Part shown: piece after piece, positions 50,957-59,342 of the stretch
How the letters are laid out: each line of letters begins with the position of its first letter
Numbering within the stretch: position 1 is the first letter of the stretch
Assembly (NCBI GenBank): GCA_038731975.1
Contig: JAVYQJ010000006.1
Location: forward strand, 18,411 to 82,410
DNA: 64,000 bases
Direction: 5' to 3'
Source of the DNA: Thermofilaceae archaeon
GTDB lineage: Archaea; Thermoproteota; Thermoprotei; Thermofilales; Thermofilaceae
Made by a program: the position numbers and the translations under genes
Notes under the pieces: model-generated
Database searches by the model: none
What the model was told of the DNA's origin: nothing
Seen by the model: the letters and a program-made list of their open reading frames with translations, nothing else

Positions 50957-51160
50957 GTGGCCACCCAGGAAGCGGAGAAGGATAGGCTGATCGAAGCCGT
51001 GCTCAACGTGCTGCGGAGGAACCCGAAGTTCTCGAAGATCGAGGAGCGCAACGTGAAGCGCATACTCAGGAAGCTCGAGCTCGAAGATCTCACCTACCTA
51101 GCCAACGTCTTCGACGTCTACTCCGAGTGGCTTGAAAGAACCCTCAGCGGAGGTACGTAA
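50957..51160 (+). CDS. Small helical protein of unknown function
   Basis: 67 residues, charged, all-helical (EKDRLIEAVLNVLRRNPKF; VKRILRKLELEDLTYLANVF). GTG 50957 lies 34 nt after the GH123-like stop, with a weak TATA-like aagttttag before it. Not recognised. Codon use and an intact frame suggest it is real. Confidence 0.5.
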   Translation: MATQEAEKDRLIEAVLNVLRRNPKFSKIEERNVKRILRKLELEDLTYLANVFDVYSEWLERTLSGGT

Positions 51161-51216
51161 GCCGGGAAACGGATCTTTACGATCGGGAGAGAGGCTGACG
51201 AAAGGTTCTAGCCCAT

Positions 51217-52482
51217 CTAGGTATCCGGTATCCAGGCCGTGAAGATTCGGCCCCAGTTCGTTCCCTGATCGAACGCGTAGACTGAGTACCTGAAGGGGTC
51301 GTAGGCGTTTCTTATGACGCAGACCCTAACGCTGGAAGCTGCGTACCTTATCACGAAGCTGAGGCTCACCCCTATCGTCACTCCACCTGTAGGGTAGGAA
51401 ACTCCGAATGATAGGGAGACGCTGAGACCGCCGAACTGCCAGGTACCTGAGATGCTCCAGGTCACGCAGGCACCACCGTCACCTATCGGTTTGACGTTTC
51501 CACTCATAGCCGGTGGAGTGTAAGATCCCTCTTCAAGGTAGTAGGCACCCCCCAGGGCCCGGTGGGGGAAGATGCACTCGATTATCTGCGTTAAAACGCC
51601 GTTATCGTACCTCTCCCACCTCTCGTACCTCCACCGGATCCACATCCCTAGTCTGATCCAGTAGCCGCCGTCCGGTGCTCGTACCGTAGAGTGGAACGTG
51701 AGGGTGCCGGGTAGTGAAACCCCCGACATTCCGCTGCTCCAGCTCGCACTCGGTAGGCTGCTGTAACTGGGAGCCGCTCTGCTCTTCGACTCGAACCAAA
51801 ACGAAACGCCCTGCGGTACGGTGAGCTCTACGGATACGCCCAAATCGGGGTGCAGAACCGTGAATGCGGAGAGCCCGTCCCGCTCCTGCACCTCAACTAG
51901 GTGGTACCATGTGCTAGAAGGCGCGGGTGCTGAGGGTCCTGCCAGCTTTGAGGCGGGCTCAACCTCAACGGTGAGGCCGATGACCGGGTCTTTCATTTCA
52001 ATGCCGATGACTACTGCTCCGCACGAGTTGTCGACGGTGGATGCGACGATGAGCAGGTTCTCGACGTTGTAGAGGTCCACCCAGCTCACCCTGCCCAAGC
52101 CGTCCACGCTCGCCACCCTGTTGAGGTGGACTCTCGGCAGCGCAATGACTGCTGAATCCCCGAGACCCCTGTGCACCACCCTCGAGGTGTGGTTGTTCGT
52201 TGGGCTGGCCAGCCAGATGACGGCCACGTCGCGCACAGCGGAGTAGCTGCCGTCGGGCCCCCTCACCCGAACCCTGAGTTGGACGATCGCTGAGGGCAGC
52301 TTGGCGTAGGGGGTCGTCAGGTAGTATCCCATCCAGGTGAACGCCGCTTGAACGCTGGGGAGGAGAGGTAGGGAGGCTACCAGAGCGAGAGTTAAAATCG
52401 CCAACCCGTTGTAGAGGACGACCTTGCTCCGCTCACTCAAGCCCGAGTTGCGCCTTCTCATCCCGTGACGCTCGCCGGCCAC
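51217..52482 (-). CDS. Secreted beta-rich surface protein
   Basis: 421 residues, not recognised. It has a basic N-terminus, one hydrophobic segment (about 22-46) and a long extracellular part rich in Ser, Thr, Gly and aromatic residues with alternating polar/non-polar strands. There is no C-terminal anchor, so the N-terminal helix may be an uncleaved anchor. GTG 52482 or ATG 52461 could start it. It lies 24 nt after the upstream MFS gene and may share its transcript. Confidence 0.55.
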   Translation of the reverse strand: MAGERHGMRRRNSGLSERSKVVLYNGLAILTLALVASLPLLPSVQAAFTWMGYYLTTPYAKLPSAIVQLRVRVRGPDGSYSAVRDVAVIWLASPTNNHTSRVVHRGLGDSAVIALPRVHLNRVASVDGLGRVSWVDLYNVENLLIVASTVDNSCGAVVIGIEMKDPVIGLTVEVEPASKLAGPSAPAPSSTWYHLVEVQERDGLSAFTVLHPDLGVSVELTVPQGVSFWFESKSRAAPSYSSLPSASWSSGMSGVSLPGTLTFHSTVRAPDGGYWIRLGMWIRWRYERWERYDNGVLTQIIECIFPHRALGGAYYLEEGSYTPPAMSGNVKPIGDGGACVTWSISGTWQFGGLSVSLSFGVSYPTGGVTIGVSLSFVIRYAASSVRVCVIRNAYDPFRYSVYAFDQGTNWGRIFTAWIPDT

Positions 52483-52506
52483 AACAATAGTGAATAGCGC
52501 TTGGCG

Positions 52507-53679
52507 CTACTTAAAATTGATCCGAACCCGAGCGTAGAGCAGCGGTATGGCCAGGCTGGAGATGGCTGCGGCGGCCAGGTACATGGTTGTGAAACCGTAC
52601 GTTGATAGGAGCACGCCGAGCAGGTAGCCCCCTACCATGTTACCAACGTTGGAGGCTACGGGGAAGATGCTGGAGGCCACTCCGGCTGCGCCGGTCATCT
52701 GCTCGGTCAAGTATGCCACGGTGACGACGTATAGCCCACCAAAGGTTAAGCCGTGGAGGAGCTGTGCCGCTATGACGAGTAGGGGGTTTCGAAGTAAGCC
52801 AGTGAGCATGAAGCGGACAGGGTAGGCAGCTAGGCAGACTGCAATGACCTTCCTGCGCCCCACCCTATCGGAGAGAGAGCCGAGCAGGATCATGGCTGGG
52901 ATCTCGGCGAGAGGGGTTACTGTGAAGGCGAGGGAGGCGAGCAGCTTGGACGCGTGGAGCCCCTGAGTCATGTAGAGCGGCAGGAAGGTGTAGTAGGCAG
53001 GGTTCGCGATGGAAGCAACGGTTATCGCAGCCACAACGGACAGCACGTCGCCCCGCCTCAGTGCCCCGAGGTCGAGCTTCCTGCTCCCTTCACCGCGAGC
53101 CGCGAGCCGCGGGAGCCCCGGGCCGTAGAGGAGCGCGGAAATCGTGAAGAAGGCTGCGGAGAAGGCGAAGGAGGCGTGGAAGCCCCACACCTGCGCCGAG
53201 TAGCCTCCCGCCAGCGTACCGACGATCCAGCCGGCGGCGCCCGAGGTTCTCATCGCGCCGAAGCCCGCCCCCCTTTTCGCTTGATCGAGGTAGTCCATCG
53301 CTACGGCCGCGCTCAGAGACATCGTCGAGAAGGCCAGTGCGATGTAGAGGGGGTGCAGGAGGGCGAAGTGGGCGAAGCCCGTGGCCGCGGTGTACGCTAC
53401 GACTGCTGAAGCCGAAGCTAGGCAGAGCAGGGCTTGGAGCGAGCTGCGCCCCCCGATCACGTCGGAGAAGTAGCTGATGAGGAGCGTGGCGGCCAGCGAG
53501 ATGGAGGCCGCAAGCGACGCCAGGTACCCGATCTCAACGTCGGCGAGACCCCTCCAGCTCATGTAGACGGGGAGGAGCGGGTTAGCCGAGCCGGTCCCCG
53601 CGTAGAGGAAGAACATGGCCGCCCAGAGCCTGGCTAAACGCCAGGAGTCCTGTTCTACTGCTGGAGTGCTGGCTTTCAC
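52507..53679 (-). CDS. Major facilitator superfamily transporter
   Basis: 390 residues with about 12 helices. The signature loop LLGSLSDRVGRRKVIAV between helices of the second half is typical of MFS; the first half has LLISYFSDVIGGR in the equivalent place. The substrate is unknown; organisation is like sugar or drug carriers (MFS_1). GTG 53679 is 26 nt from the TATA-like box shared with the divergent nucleotidyltransferase gene. Confidence 0.85.
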   Translation of the reverse strand: MKASTPAVEQDSWRLARLWAAMFFLYAGTGSANPLLPVYMSWRGLADVEIGYLASLAASISLAATLLISYFSDVIGGRSSLQALLCLASASAVVAYTAATGFAHFALLHPLYIALAFSTMSLSAAVAMDYLDQAKRGAGFGAMRTSGAAGWIVGTLAGGYSAQVWGFHASFAFSAAFFTISALLYGPGLPRLAARGEGSRKLDLGALRRGDVLSVVAAITVASIANPAYYTFLPLYMTQGLHASKLLASLAFTVTPLAEIPAMILLGSLSDRVGRRKVIAVCLAAYPVRFMLTGLLRNPLLVIAAQLLHGLTFGGLYVVTVAYLTEQMTGAAGVASSIFPVASNVGNMVGGYLLGVLLSTYGFTTMYLAAAAISSLAIPLLYARVRINFK

Positions 53680-53697
53680 GGCGCCCCCCTACGCTCC

Positions 53698-53711
53698 GCT
53701 TTTAAACAAGC
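53698..53711. promoter_or_regulatory. Shared TATA-like box of MFS and nucleotidyltransferase genes
   Basis: gcttttaaacaagc is centred near 53705, 26 nt from GTG 53679 and 24 nt from GTG 53729. Confidence 0.6.
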
Positions 53712-53728
53712 TTTCCCGCTCCACCGCC

Positions 53729-54448
53729 GTGCATCACGAGAAGGGGAGGGGCTCGGAGCTGCTTGCCGCAGCGTGGAGGGTTGCCGATGAGGTTTCCTCA
53801 GCCTTCACGGGTAAGAGGGGGGTTGTCGGCATCGTCTATTTAGGAGGTTTGGCGCGCGGGTACTTCGACGAGCACTCCGACATCGACGTGGTCGTGTACA
53901 AGAGGAGGGGCGCTAGGCTAGGTTGGCCCCGGGAGAAGGAGTACGAGTACAGGGGCTTCACGATCGATCTCGAGGTAAGGGACTACGAGAGGGATCTCTA
54001 CAAGCGCTGGAGCTTTGAGGAGCGCTGGGTTTTCCTCCACGCGCTCGTCAGATACGACCCGTACGGGCTGGTGAGAAAGCTCCTCGAGCTGAAGGTGCCG
54101 CTGAGCGAAGGCGAGAGGCGGAGGCTTCTGATGGAGGAGCTGTCCAAGGCCGGGTGGAGCCTGAGCGACATCGATGCGTGGCTGCACAGGGGCGACCCGC
54201 TCAGCGCCCACCTCGCCGCAATCACCTCGCTGAGGCACCTCCTGCGCGCCCTCGCGGTTTACAACGGGGTCCCTCCGCCCCCTGACAAGTGGCTCCTGCA
54301 CACCGCTTTCTCGCTGGGGGAGAGGCCACCGCAGTTGAACCAGCTGGTGCAGGATGTCCTTCTAGCTTCGAGCCCTACGGGGTTCGAGAGGAGGAAGGCG
54401 GCGCTGCGCGCGCTTGAGAGCTGGCTGCACGCGCGGGTTCGGAGGTGA
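53729..54448 (+). CDS. Nucleotidyltransferase-fold protein
   Basis: 239 residues. GIVYLGGLARGYFDEHSDIDVVVY is the pol-beta-type nucleotidyltransferase core (glycine-rich loop, then D-x-D), with a later acidic strand (FTIDLEVRDY). A helical C-terminal domain follows, as in the DUF4037/KNTase-like group. It could transfer nucleotides to a small molecule or protein; the target is unknown. GTG 53729 is a leaderless-type start. A longer frame to 53615 would overlap the divergent MFS gene and is rejected. Confidence 0.7.
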   Translation: MHHEKGRGSELLAAAWRVADEVSSAFTGKRGVVGIVYLGGLARGYFDEHSDIDVVVYKRRGARLGWPREKEYEYRGFTIDLEVRDYERDLYKRWSFEERWVFLHALVRYDPYGLVRKLLELKVPLSEGERRRLLMEELSKAGWSLSDIDAWLHRGDPLSAHLAAITSLRHLLRALAVYNGVPPPPDKWLLHTAFSLGERPPQLNQLVQDVLLASSPTGFERRKAALRALESWLHARVRR

Positions 54449-54529
54449 AAGGTTTTAGGTTTTAGACGAAATAAGTTTCGCTTTCTGAGCTAGCTACCTT
54501 TATTACGCAAGCCTCACGGTCGCACCGCA

Positions 54530-55348
54530 ATGAGAGTTACCCCACTGCTCGTCGCCGCGCTGGCGTTGACGCAGCTTGCCCTAGCTCAGCCGTTCCCCGT
54601 GTCGGTGAAGGTTGACGCGTCTGTGCAGGGGTTCTACGGCCCCCTCACCTACCGCGTCACCGTCACAGCCTCTCGTCAGGTCGACGTGAGGGTCAGGGTG
54701 AGCGTCATCGTGCCGGGCGGCCCCCAGCTTGGCTGGAAGACTCTTTGGGAGGGGAGGATGGGAGAGGGCGAGACGAGGGTTATCGAGTCTCGCGAGGACT
54801 CTGTGCCGCGGCTCGGGAGCTACGTGATCTGGGTTGCCGTCGACTTCACCAGCCCGCGCGACTTCATGGTGATAGACAGCAGGTACTACTACGCCACCTA
54901 CGATATGATCCACGTGGTTACCGTCTACGAGCCAAGCGCGGAGCACTGGAGGAATCTCTACCTGCAGGCTCTCAACGAGAGCGAGAGGTGCAAGGTGCTC
55001 TACGGCAACGCGTCAGCCACCATAGTGGTCCTCAACGCCAAGCTCAGCGCACTGGAAGCCCAGCTCGCCAGCCTGGAGCAGAGCTACAGGAGCCTCTGGG
55101 CAAACTACACCCAGCTGCAGGACAACTACTCGGCTCTAACTCGGGAGCTCGCGGCCGCCAGGTTCGAGCGCGACGCGCTGAGGGAAGCACTGAGGAGGGA
55201 GGAAGAGCGCTCAAGAACTCTGCTCACCCTCGCGATAGCCCTCGCAGCCCTCTCGACACTCACCGCAGCGGTACTAGCGCTGCAGATCGCGAGGCGGAGG
55301 TGGGTTGGAGCGCCGCCACCGCCCCCTCCTAGACCTCTCAAGAGTTAG
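54530..55348 (+). CDS. Secreted coiled-coil protein with C-terminal membrane anchor
   Basis: 272 residues: signal peptide (1-19), beta-sandwich-like ectodomain (20-135), coiled coil (about 145-230; LNAKLSALEAQLASLEQSYR), membrane helix (LLTLAIALAALSTLTAAVLAL) and a short proline-rich tail (PPPPPPR). Same plan as the NYN ribonuclease (ectodomain, coiled coil, helix) but without a cytoplasmic enzyme. ATG 54530 is 28 nt from cctttattacg. The last 4 nt overlap the XPF-like gene. Confidence 0.6.
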   Translation: MRVTPLLVAALALTQLALAQPFPVSVKVDASVQGFYGPLTYRVTVTASRQVDVRVRVSVIVPGGPQLGWKTLWEGRMGEGETRVIESREDSVPRLGSYVIWVAVDFTSPRDFMVIDSRYYYATYDMIHVVTVYEPSAEHWRNLYLQALNESERCKVLYGNASATIVVLNAKLSALEAQLASLEQSYRSLWANYTQLQDNYSALTRELAAARFERDALREALRREEERSRTLLTLAIALAALSTLTAAVLALQIARRRWVGAPPPPPPRPLKS

Positions 55349-56028
55349 GGGGGTTGATCGTACCCTCCGGTTAAGGACCCCTCGCCGAGAGCTCGGGGGT
55401 AGATCGTGTCGAGCGCGTCGGTTAGCTTCCTCGCTTTCGCCCTGCCGATAACCTTCTCGAGCTCGTGGAAGGGGGCCGTCAGCGCCCTGCGAGGCGTCTT
55501 GAAGTGCAGCAGTAGCTTGCGCGCCGTCTCCCTCCCGATCCCGGGTACCGAGGTGAGGAGCGAGATCTGCACCTCGGCGAGGTTCCTGGGGCTCCCCCTC
55601 CTCAGCTTCGAGGGGGGCAGGTAGCTCCTCCTGCGGGCGGTCATCCTCCTGTAGAAGGCGTAGACGACGTAGGCGGTCTCCTCCGCCCCGCTCGTGCTCA
55701 CAACGCTCACACCGCTCAGCGCCAGGGTTGCAGCAGCCTCAGCCAAGTGCCTCCGCTCGGTATCGAGCCCCCCTTCAACCACGATCACCAGAACACCGGC
55801 CTCAGCGAGCTCTTCAGCCAGCCCGCGAGCCCCCCTCTCGGCGGTAAGCCTTTCAAACTCCTCTGCCGTAAGCCTCTTGATTCCCACGGAGCCTACCCTG
55901 AAGTCCACCACTCCCATCTCCTCGAAGCGGACTGGCACTCCAATCCTCCTCAGTACCTCAACGACGCCGCGCCCCATCTCACGCGGGCTCACGATTACAC
56001 CGCTCTCCGCCACACCCACCCCCTTCAA
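55345..56028 (-). CDS. XPF/ERCC4-like protein with degenerate nuclease motif and HhH
   Basis: About 227 residues. An ERCC4-type fold is followed by a helix-hairpin-helix pair (LTSVPGIGRETARKLLLHF; LEKVIGRAKARKL). In active XPF nucleases the core is G-D-Y...E-R-K; here the stretch reads VVDFRVGSVGIKRLTAEEF, so the ERK acid is Ile. It may bind branched DNA rather than cut it, or serve as a partner of an active XPF. The start is uncertain: TTG 56028, GTG 56019 and GTG 56013 are all possible. Confidence 0.65.
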   Translation of the reverse strand: MKGVGVAESGVIVSPREMGRGVVEVLRRIGVPVRFEEMGVVDFRVGSVGIKRLTAEEFERLTAERGARGLAEELAEAGVLVIVVEGGLDTERRHLAEAAATLALSGVSVVSTSGAEETAYVVYAFYRRMTARRRSYLPPSKLRRGSPRNLAEVQISLLTSVPGIGRETARKLLLHFKTPRRALTAPFHELEKVIGRAKARKLTDALDTIYPRALGEGSLTGGYDQPP

Positions 56029-56063
56029 TCCGCTCCTTAATCGAGGATGAGCAAGTAAGTAAT

Positions 56064-56072
56064 GCTTAAAAG
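56064..56072 (+). promoter_or_regulatory. TATA-like box of the permuted tRNA gene
   Basis: gcttaaaag is centred 28 nt upstream of the 5' leader helix that begins at 56096. Confidence 0.5.
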
Positions 56073-56095
56073 GGGTTTGACCCCCTACTGAAAAT

Positions 56096-56247
56096 GGCGC
56101 GCGCCGGAGGAGAATCCACCCCCCGCTACCACGGCTGCTATCACGCGCTGCCCGAGCGGGGTGGGGAAGCCAGGTATCCCGCGGGGCTCATAACCGTGCG
56201 CTCGGGGAGAAACCCCGAGGTCGGTGGTTCAAAATCCGGCGCGCGCC
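56096..56247 (+). tRNA. Circularly permuted, intron-containing initiator tRNA-Met (CAT)
   Basis: The 3' part of the tRNA precedes the 5' part. 3' piece 56115-56131: T60, CCACC of the T stem, CCCCGCT acceptor strand, A73, encoded CCA. Linker 56132-56154. 5' piece: acceptor AGCGGGG (56155-56161), D stem GGGA/TCCC, anticodon stem CGGGG and loop CTCATA to 56192, then a 19-nt intron (56193-56211), A38 and CCCCG, variable AGGTC, T stem GGTGG, loop TTCAAA (56228-56233). Leader 56096-56108 and trailer 56235-56247 form a perfect 13-bp helix next to bulge-helix-bulge-like bulges, placing the cuts after 56114 and 56233. Joining gives loop TTCAAAT, split at 59/60. A1:U72 and GGG/CCC in the anticodon stem mark an initiator. 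The mature RNA is 77 nt. Confidence 0.92.
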
Positions 56248-56440
56248 ACGACCTTCTCACCGTTCATCTGACGTCTCTGCGGCAGTGCTGGCGCTCTACC
56301 GCGCGCAGAGTATAACACGGCGCCGGTGTTGTTAACCGCACGGCTGCTGAGAGGGCGAAGGATCGCTTGATCTATAACGCTCATTTAGCTGCGTTGGAAT
56401 CTGAAAGCATTTATGCCCTTTACTCGAAAGCCGCGCGTAA

Positions 56441-57493
56441 ATGCGCGTGGGACATAACGAGTTAAGCAGCGAACTATGGAGGGTATACGTTCTGGAGAGG
56501 GAGAAAGCCGCAGAAAGGGATCCGCACGGTCGAGTGCTGGCTAAAAGCCTTGGCGGCGACCCTGCTGAGCCTATAGTCTCCGAGTTCCTGCATGAGAGAG
56601 GTTTCCACGTCGAGTGGCCGAAGGGAAAGCGCTTCGCCGTTTGCTTGACGCACGACGTTGATTGGGCGTACCCTCCATCCAGGCATACCGATAGAGTGCT
56701 GCACGGGAAGGGGAAAAACACTCCACTTCGAGCGAAGTTGCTGTGGAGGCTGGGCTCGATCAGCGGATGGCGCCTATATAACCCCTACTCGCTGGACCGA
56801 GTTGTAGAGGTTGAGCGTGAGTTCTCAGCAGTATCGAGCTTAATGGTGAAGGCTACGCCGAAGGAGTGGCTTGACGAGAGGTACGAGGACTTTTACAGCC
56901 TGGACTTCCTGGCAGGGCGCCTCGAAGGGCTCACCGATGAGGGCTGGGAGGTCGGGCTTCACGCAGGTTATGCTTCCTACAACGACTCGGGAAGGCTGGC
57001 TAGGGAGAAGGCTCTCTTGGAGAGCGCGTTAAGCGGGTACAGGGTTGTGGGAGTGCGCATGCACTACCTGCGCTTCGCGTACCCCGACACTTGGCTGGCG
57101 GTTGAGGCGGCCGGCTTCAAGTACGATACGACGCTAGCCTTCCCAGACCGGCCGGGTTTTAGGAATGGGATGTGCTACCCCTTCCATCCGGTCGTCGATG
57201 ACCGTGTGCTGGGCATGCTGGAGATCCCGCTGGCCGTCATGGACACCACTTTCTGGGGCTACATGCGCGTCCAGCCTGGAGAGGCGTTTGAGATGATCAA
57301 GGGGTTGGTCTACCGCGTGGAGAAGTTGAGCGGGGTTTTAACGGTGCTCTGGCACAACAATACTTTTTGCGAGCTACTCTACGGCGAGTGGGGTAGGATG
57401 TACAGAAGCCTGCTCTCCTTCCTTAAGAGTAGGGGCGCATGGCTGACAAATTGCCTGAGCTTGTGGGAGTACTGGGTGGACAACTACGGGTGA
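56441..57493 (+). CDS. Polysaccharide-deacetylase-like (NodB-fold) protein
   Basis: 350 residues. CLTHDVDW (His71, Asp72, Asp74) and VGLHAGYAS near 170 match the metal-binding motifs of NodB-type deacetylases, followed by VGVRMHYLRFAYP and TVLWHNN. The family removes acetyl groups from N-acetyl sugars or acts on surface polysaccharides. There is no signal peptide. The next gene begins 4 nt later (ATP-grasp/HAD fusion), so both likely work on the same cell-surface glycan or its precursor. ATG 56441 follows a weak TATA-like catttatgc. The stretch is a little less GC-rich than the surroundings. Confidence 0.72.
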   Translation: MRVGHNELSSELWRVYVLEREKAAERDPHGRVLAKSLGGDPAEPIVSEFLHERGFHVEWPKGKRFAVCLTHDVDWAYPPSRHTDRVLHGKGKNTPLRAKLLWRLGSISGWRLYNPYSLDRVVEVEREFSAVSSLMVKATPKEWLDERYEDFYSLDFLAGRLEGLTDEGWEVGLHAGYASYNDSGRLAREKALLESALSGYRVVGVRMHYLRFAYPDTWLAVEAAGFKYDTTLAFPDRPGFRNGMCYPFHPVVDDRVLGMLEIPLAVMDTTFWGYMRVQPGEAFEMIKGLVYRVEKLSGVLTVLWHNNTFCELLYGEWGRMYRSLLSFLKSRGAWLTNCLSLWEYWVDNYG

Positions 57494-57497
57494 GAAA

Positions 57498-59294
57498 TTG
57501 AGAAGGGTGCTGGTAGCATCGATAGCCTCGAGGAAGGCACTCGCAATAGCACTTTCCCTAAGGAAGTACGGCTACCTTGTCTACGGCTTGTCGCACGCTA
57601 AGCATCCCCACTTGTTCTCGAGGTACTTCGATAGGAAGGCTGTAGTGAGGTGCTCCAGGAGTGGGCCGGCCTGGGCTATGTTCGCTGCGAAGGTCGCTGA
57701 AGCTTGGAAGGTGGATCTTGTGATGCCGGTTGACTTCGTCGACGTTGAAGCCTTCTCCCGTCAGCGGGATCTCTTCGAGAGCGTAGGGAGCGAGCTTGCA
57801 GCTCCCCCCTTCGAGTCCGTTAGGCTGGCGGCTGACAAGGAGAGGCTGCCCCAGCTCCTGAATCGGATAGCCAGGGTTCCAAGGCAGGTTGTCGTTCGAG
57901 AGCCCGGCTCCGTCGTTGGGCTCGATGCTCTCGAGCCGCCCCTAGTCGTAAAGGGGTTAGGGGACGCCTCGAGGCCTGAGTACTTCCCAGATTGGAAGGA
58001 GGCGGAGAAGAGGGCCGCTGAGAGGGCTCCCTGCCTCGTTCAGGAGTACGTCCCGGGTGTCGGTAGGGGGTACTACGCCGTGGCTCTGAGCGGGCAACCG
58101 ATCCTCGAGTTCACGCACCAAAGGATCCTCGAGTACGATCCGGCTGGTGGGGCAAGCTTGGCGGCAAGAGGGCCGGTGATCGATCCCAGGCTGTTCAAAC
58201 TGGGACGGGAGATCATCGGTTTGCTGAAGTGGACGGGGCCGATCATGGTTGAAACGCGCTTCACCCCTGAAACTGGGGAGTACCACGTGGTTGAGCTTAA
58301 CCCGAAGTTCTGGGGCAGCTTGGACCTTCCTGTCTCACTCGGGTACCACTTCCCGGCCGTCCTGGCTGTAGCTTGCACCGAGGGGCTTGAATCAGCGAAG
58401 AGCTTAGCAGCCACCTTGAACGTCCGCAGCGGCAGCTTCTACTGGGTTCTAGACGGGTTGAGGTACTTGGCAAAAACGCCAAAGGCTTGGAGTCTGCTGC
58501 TGGCAGGCTCGGTGCGAGAAAGGCGCAGCGACTTTGACGCCTCCGATTCGGCCAGGGTTCTCGCTCAGCTAGCGATTGGGCTCAGCAGGCTACCCCGCGA
58601 GAGGAGGCAGTGGGTAAGCTCAATGTTGAGCGACTTGCGCAAGCTGGAATGGTGGCACCGTAAGTTAGTGCGTGAAGGTGCTAGGGCGATCCTCTTCGAC
58701 CTGGACGGGACGCTGGTGCACTTGCCCGTGGATTGGAGGGCCGTCAAGCTCACCCTCTTACGGGAGGGCTTGCTAATGCCGTGGGAGGGGATTGTGGAGG
58801 CATTGAGGAGGCTTTGGGTTATCGATAGGACCGCCTACGAGAAAGCCTCCGCCATCGTGGAAGAAGCGGAGCTTGAGGCTGCAAAGAGATCCGTGCCCCT
58901 CGTTGATCCGCATCAACTAGCCAACCTGACCCTCGAGGTGAAGGTTGTGACGTTCCAGTCCTCCCGAGCCGCACGACTGGCTCTTGAGAGTGCGGGCTTT
59001 ACCGATTTGCGTATCCACGTGGTGGGTCGCGACGGTGGAGCAGGACCCCTCAAGGAGGCCGTATTCCTCAGCGCCGAGAAGCCCAGCCTAGTAGTGGAGG
59101 ACAACCTTCGCAATACCGTATCCGCCATGCGGGCGGGGCATTTACCACTCTTGGTCTCAAGTGACACCTACACGCGCGTAAAGGCTCTCAGACTGGGGAT
59201 CCCCTCAATACCGCACACGGAACTCCCACGACTCACCCTGCTCATCGAGAGGATTCAACGCATCGAAGCGCCACTACAGGCTGCGCGCCCATGA
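57498..59294 (+). CDS. ATP-grasp ligase fused to HAD hydrolase
   Basis: 598 residues. Residues 1-340 form an ATP-grasp unit: N-terminal RVLVASIASRKALAIAL, ATP-binding PLVVKGLGDAS, QEYVPGVGRGYYAV and metal-binding VELNPKFWGS. Residues 395-598 are a HAD phosphatase-like domain with nucleophile Asp401 and Asp403 (LFDLDGTLV), Ser/Thr in TFQSS, and VVEDNLRN as the last acidic motif. ATP-grasp enzymes of this style join amino acids or sugars to carboxylates in surface polymers. TTG 57498 has a GGTGAG Shine-Dalgarno; GTG 57507 is an alternative. It is coupled to the deacetylase-like gene. Confidence 0.75.
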   Translation: MRRVLVASIASRKALAIALSLRKYGYLVYGLSHAKHPHLFSRYFDRKAVVRCSRSGPAWAMFAAKVAEAWKVDLVMPVDFVDVEAFSRQRDLFESVGSELAAPPFESVRLAADKERLPQLLNRIARVPRQVVVREPGSVVGLDALEPPLVVKGLGDASRPEYFPDWKEAEKRAAERAPCLVQEYVPGVGRGYYAVALSGQPILEFTHQRILEYDPAGGASLAARGPVIDPRLFKLGREIIGLLKWTGPIMVETRFTPETGEYHVVELNPKFWGSLDLPVSLGYHFPAVLAVACTEGLESAKSLAATLNVRSGSFYWVLDGLRYLAKTPKAWSLLLAGSVRERRSDFDASDSARVLAQLAIGLSRLPRERRQWVSSMLSDLRKLEWWHRKLVREGARAILFDLDGTLVHLPVDWRAVKLTLLREGLLMPWEGIVEALRRLWVIDRTAYEKASAIVEEAELEAAKRSVPLVDPHQLANLTLEVKVVTFQSSRAARLALESAGFTDLRIHVVGRDGGAGPLKEAVFLSAEKPSLVVEDNLRNTVSAMRAGHLPLLVSSDTYTRVKALRLGIPSIPHTELPRLTLLIERIQRIEAPLQAARP

Positions 59295-59342
59295 TACCGA
59301 TGATTCGGGCTGTAACGGGGAGGGAGCAATCGGCTGCCCGGC

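Noticed and set aside
56155..56247. Ordinary tRNA reading left to right from 56155
   Set aside because: The T stem and acceptor 3' strand do not pair in that reading; they pair only with the upstream piece at 56115-56131.
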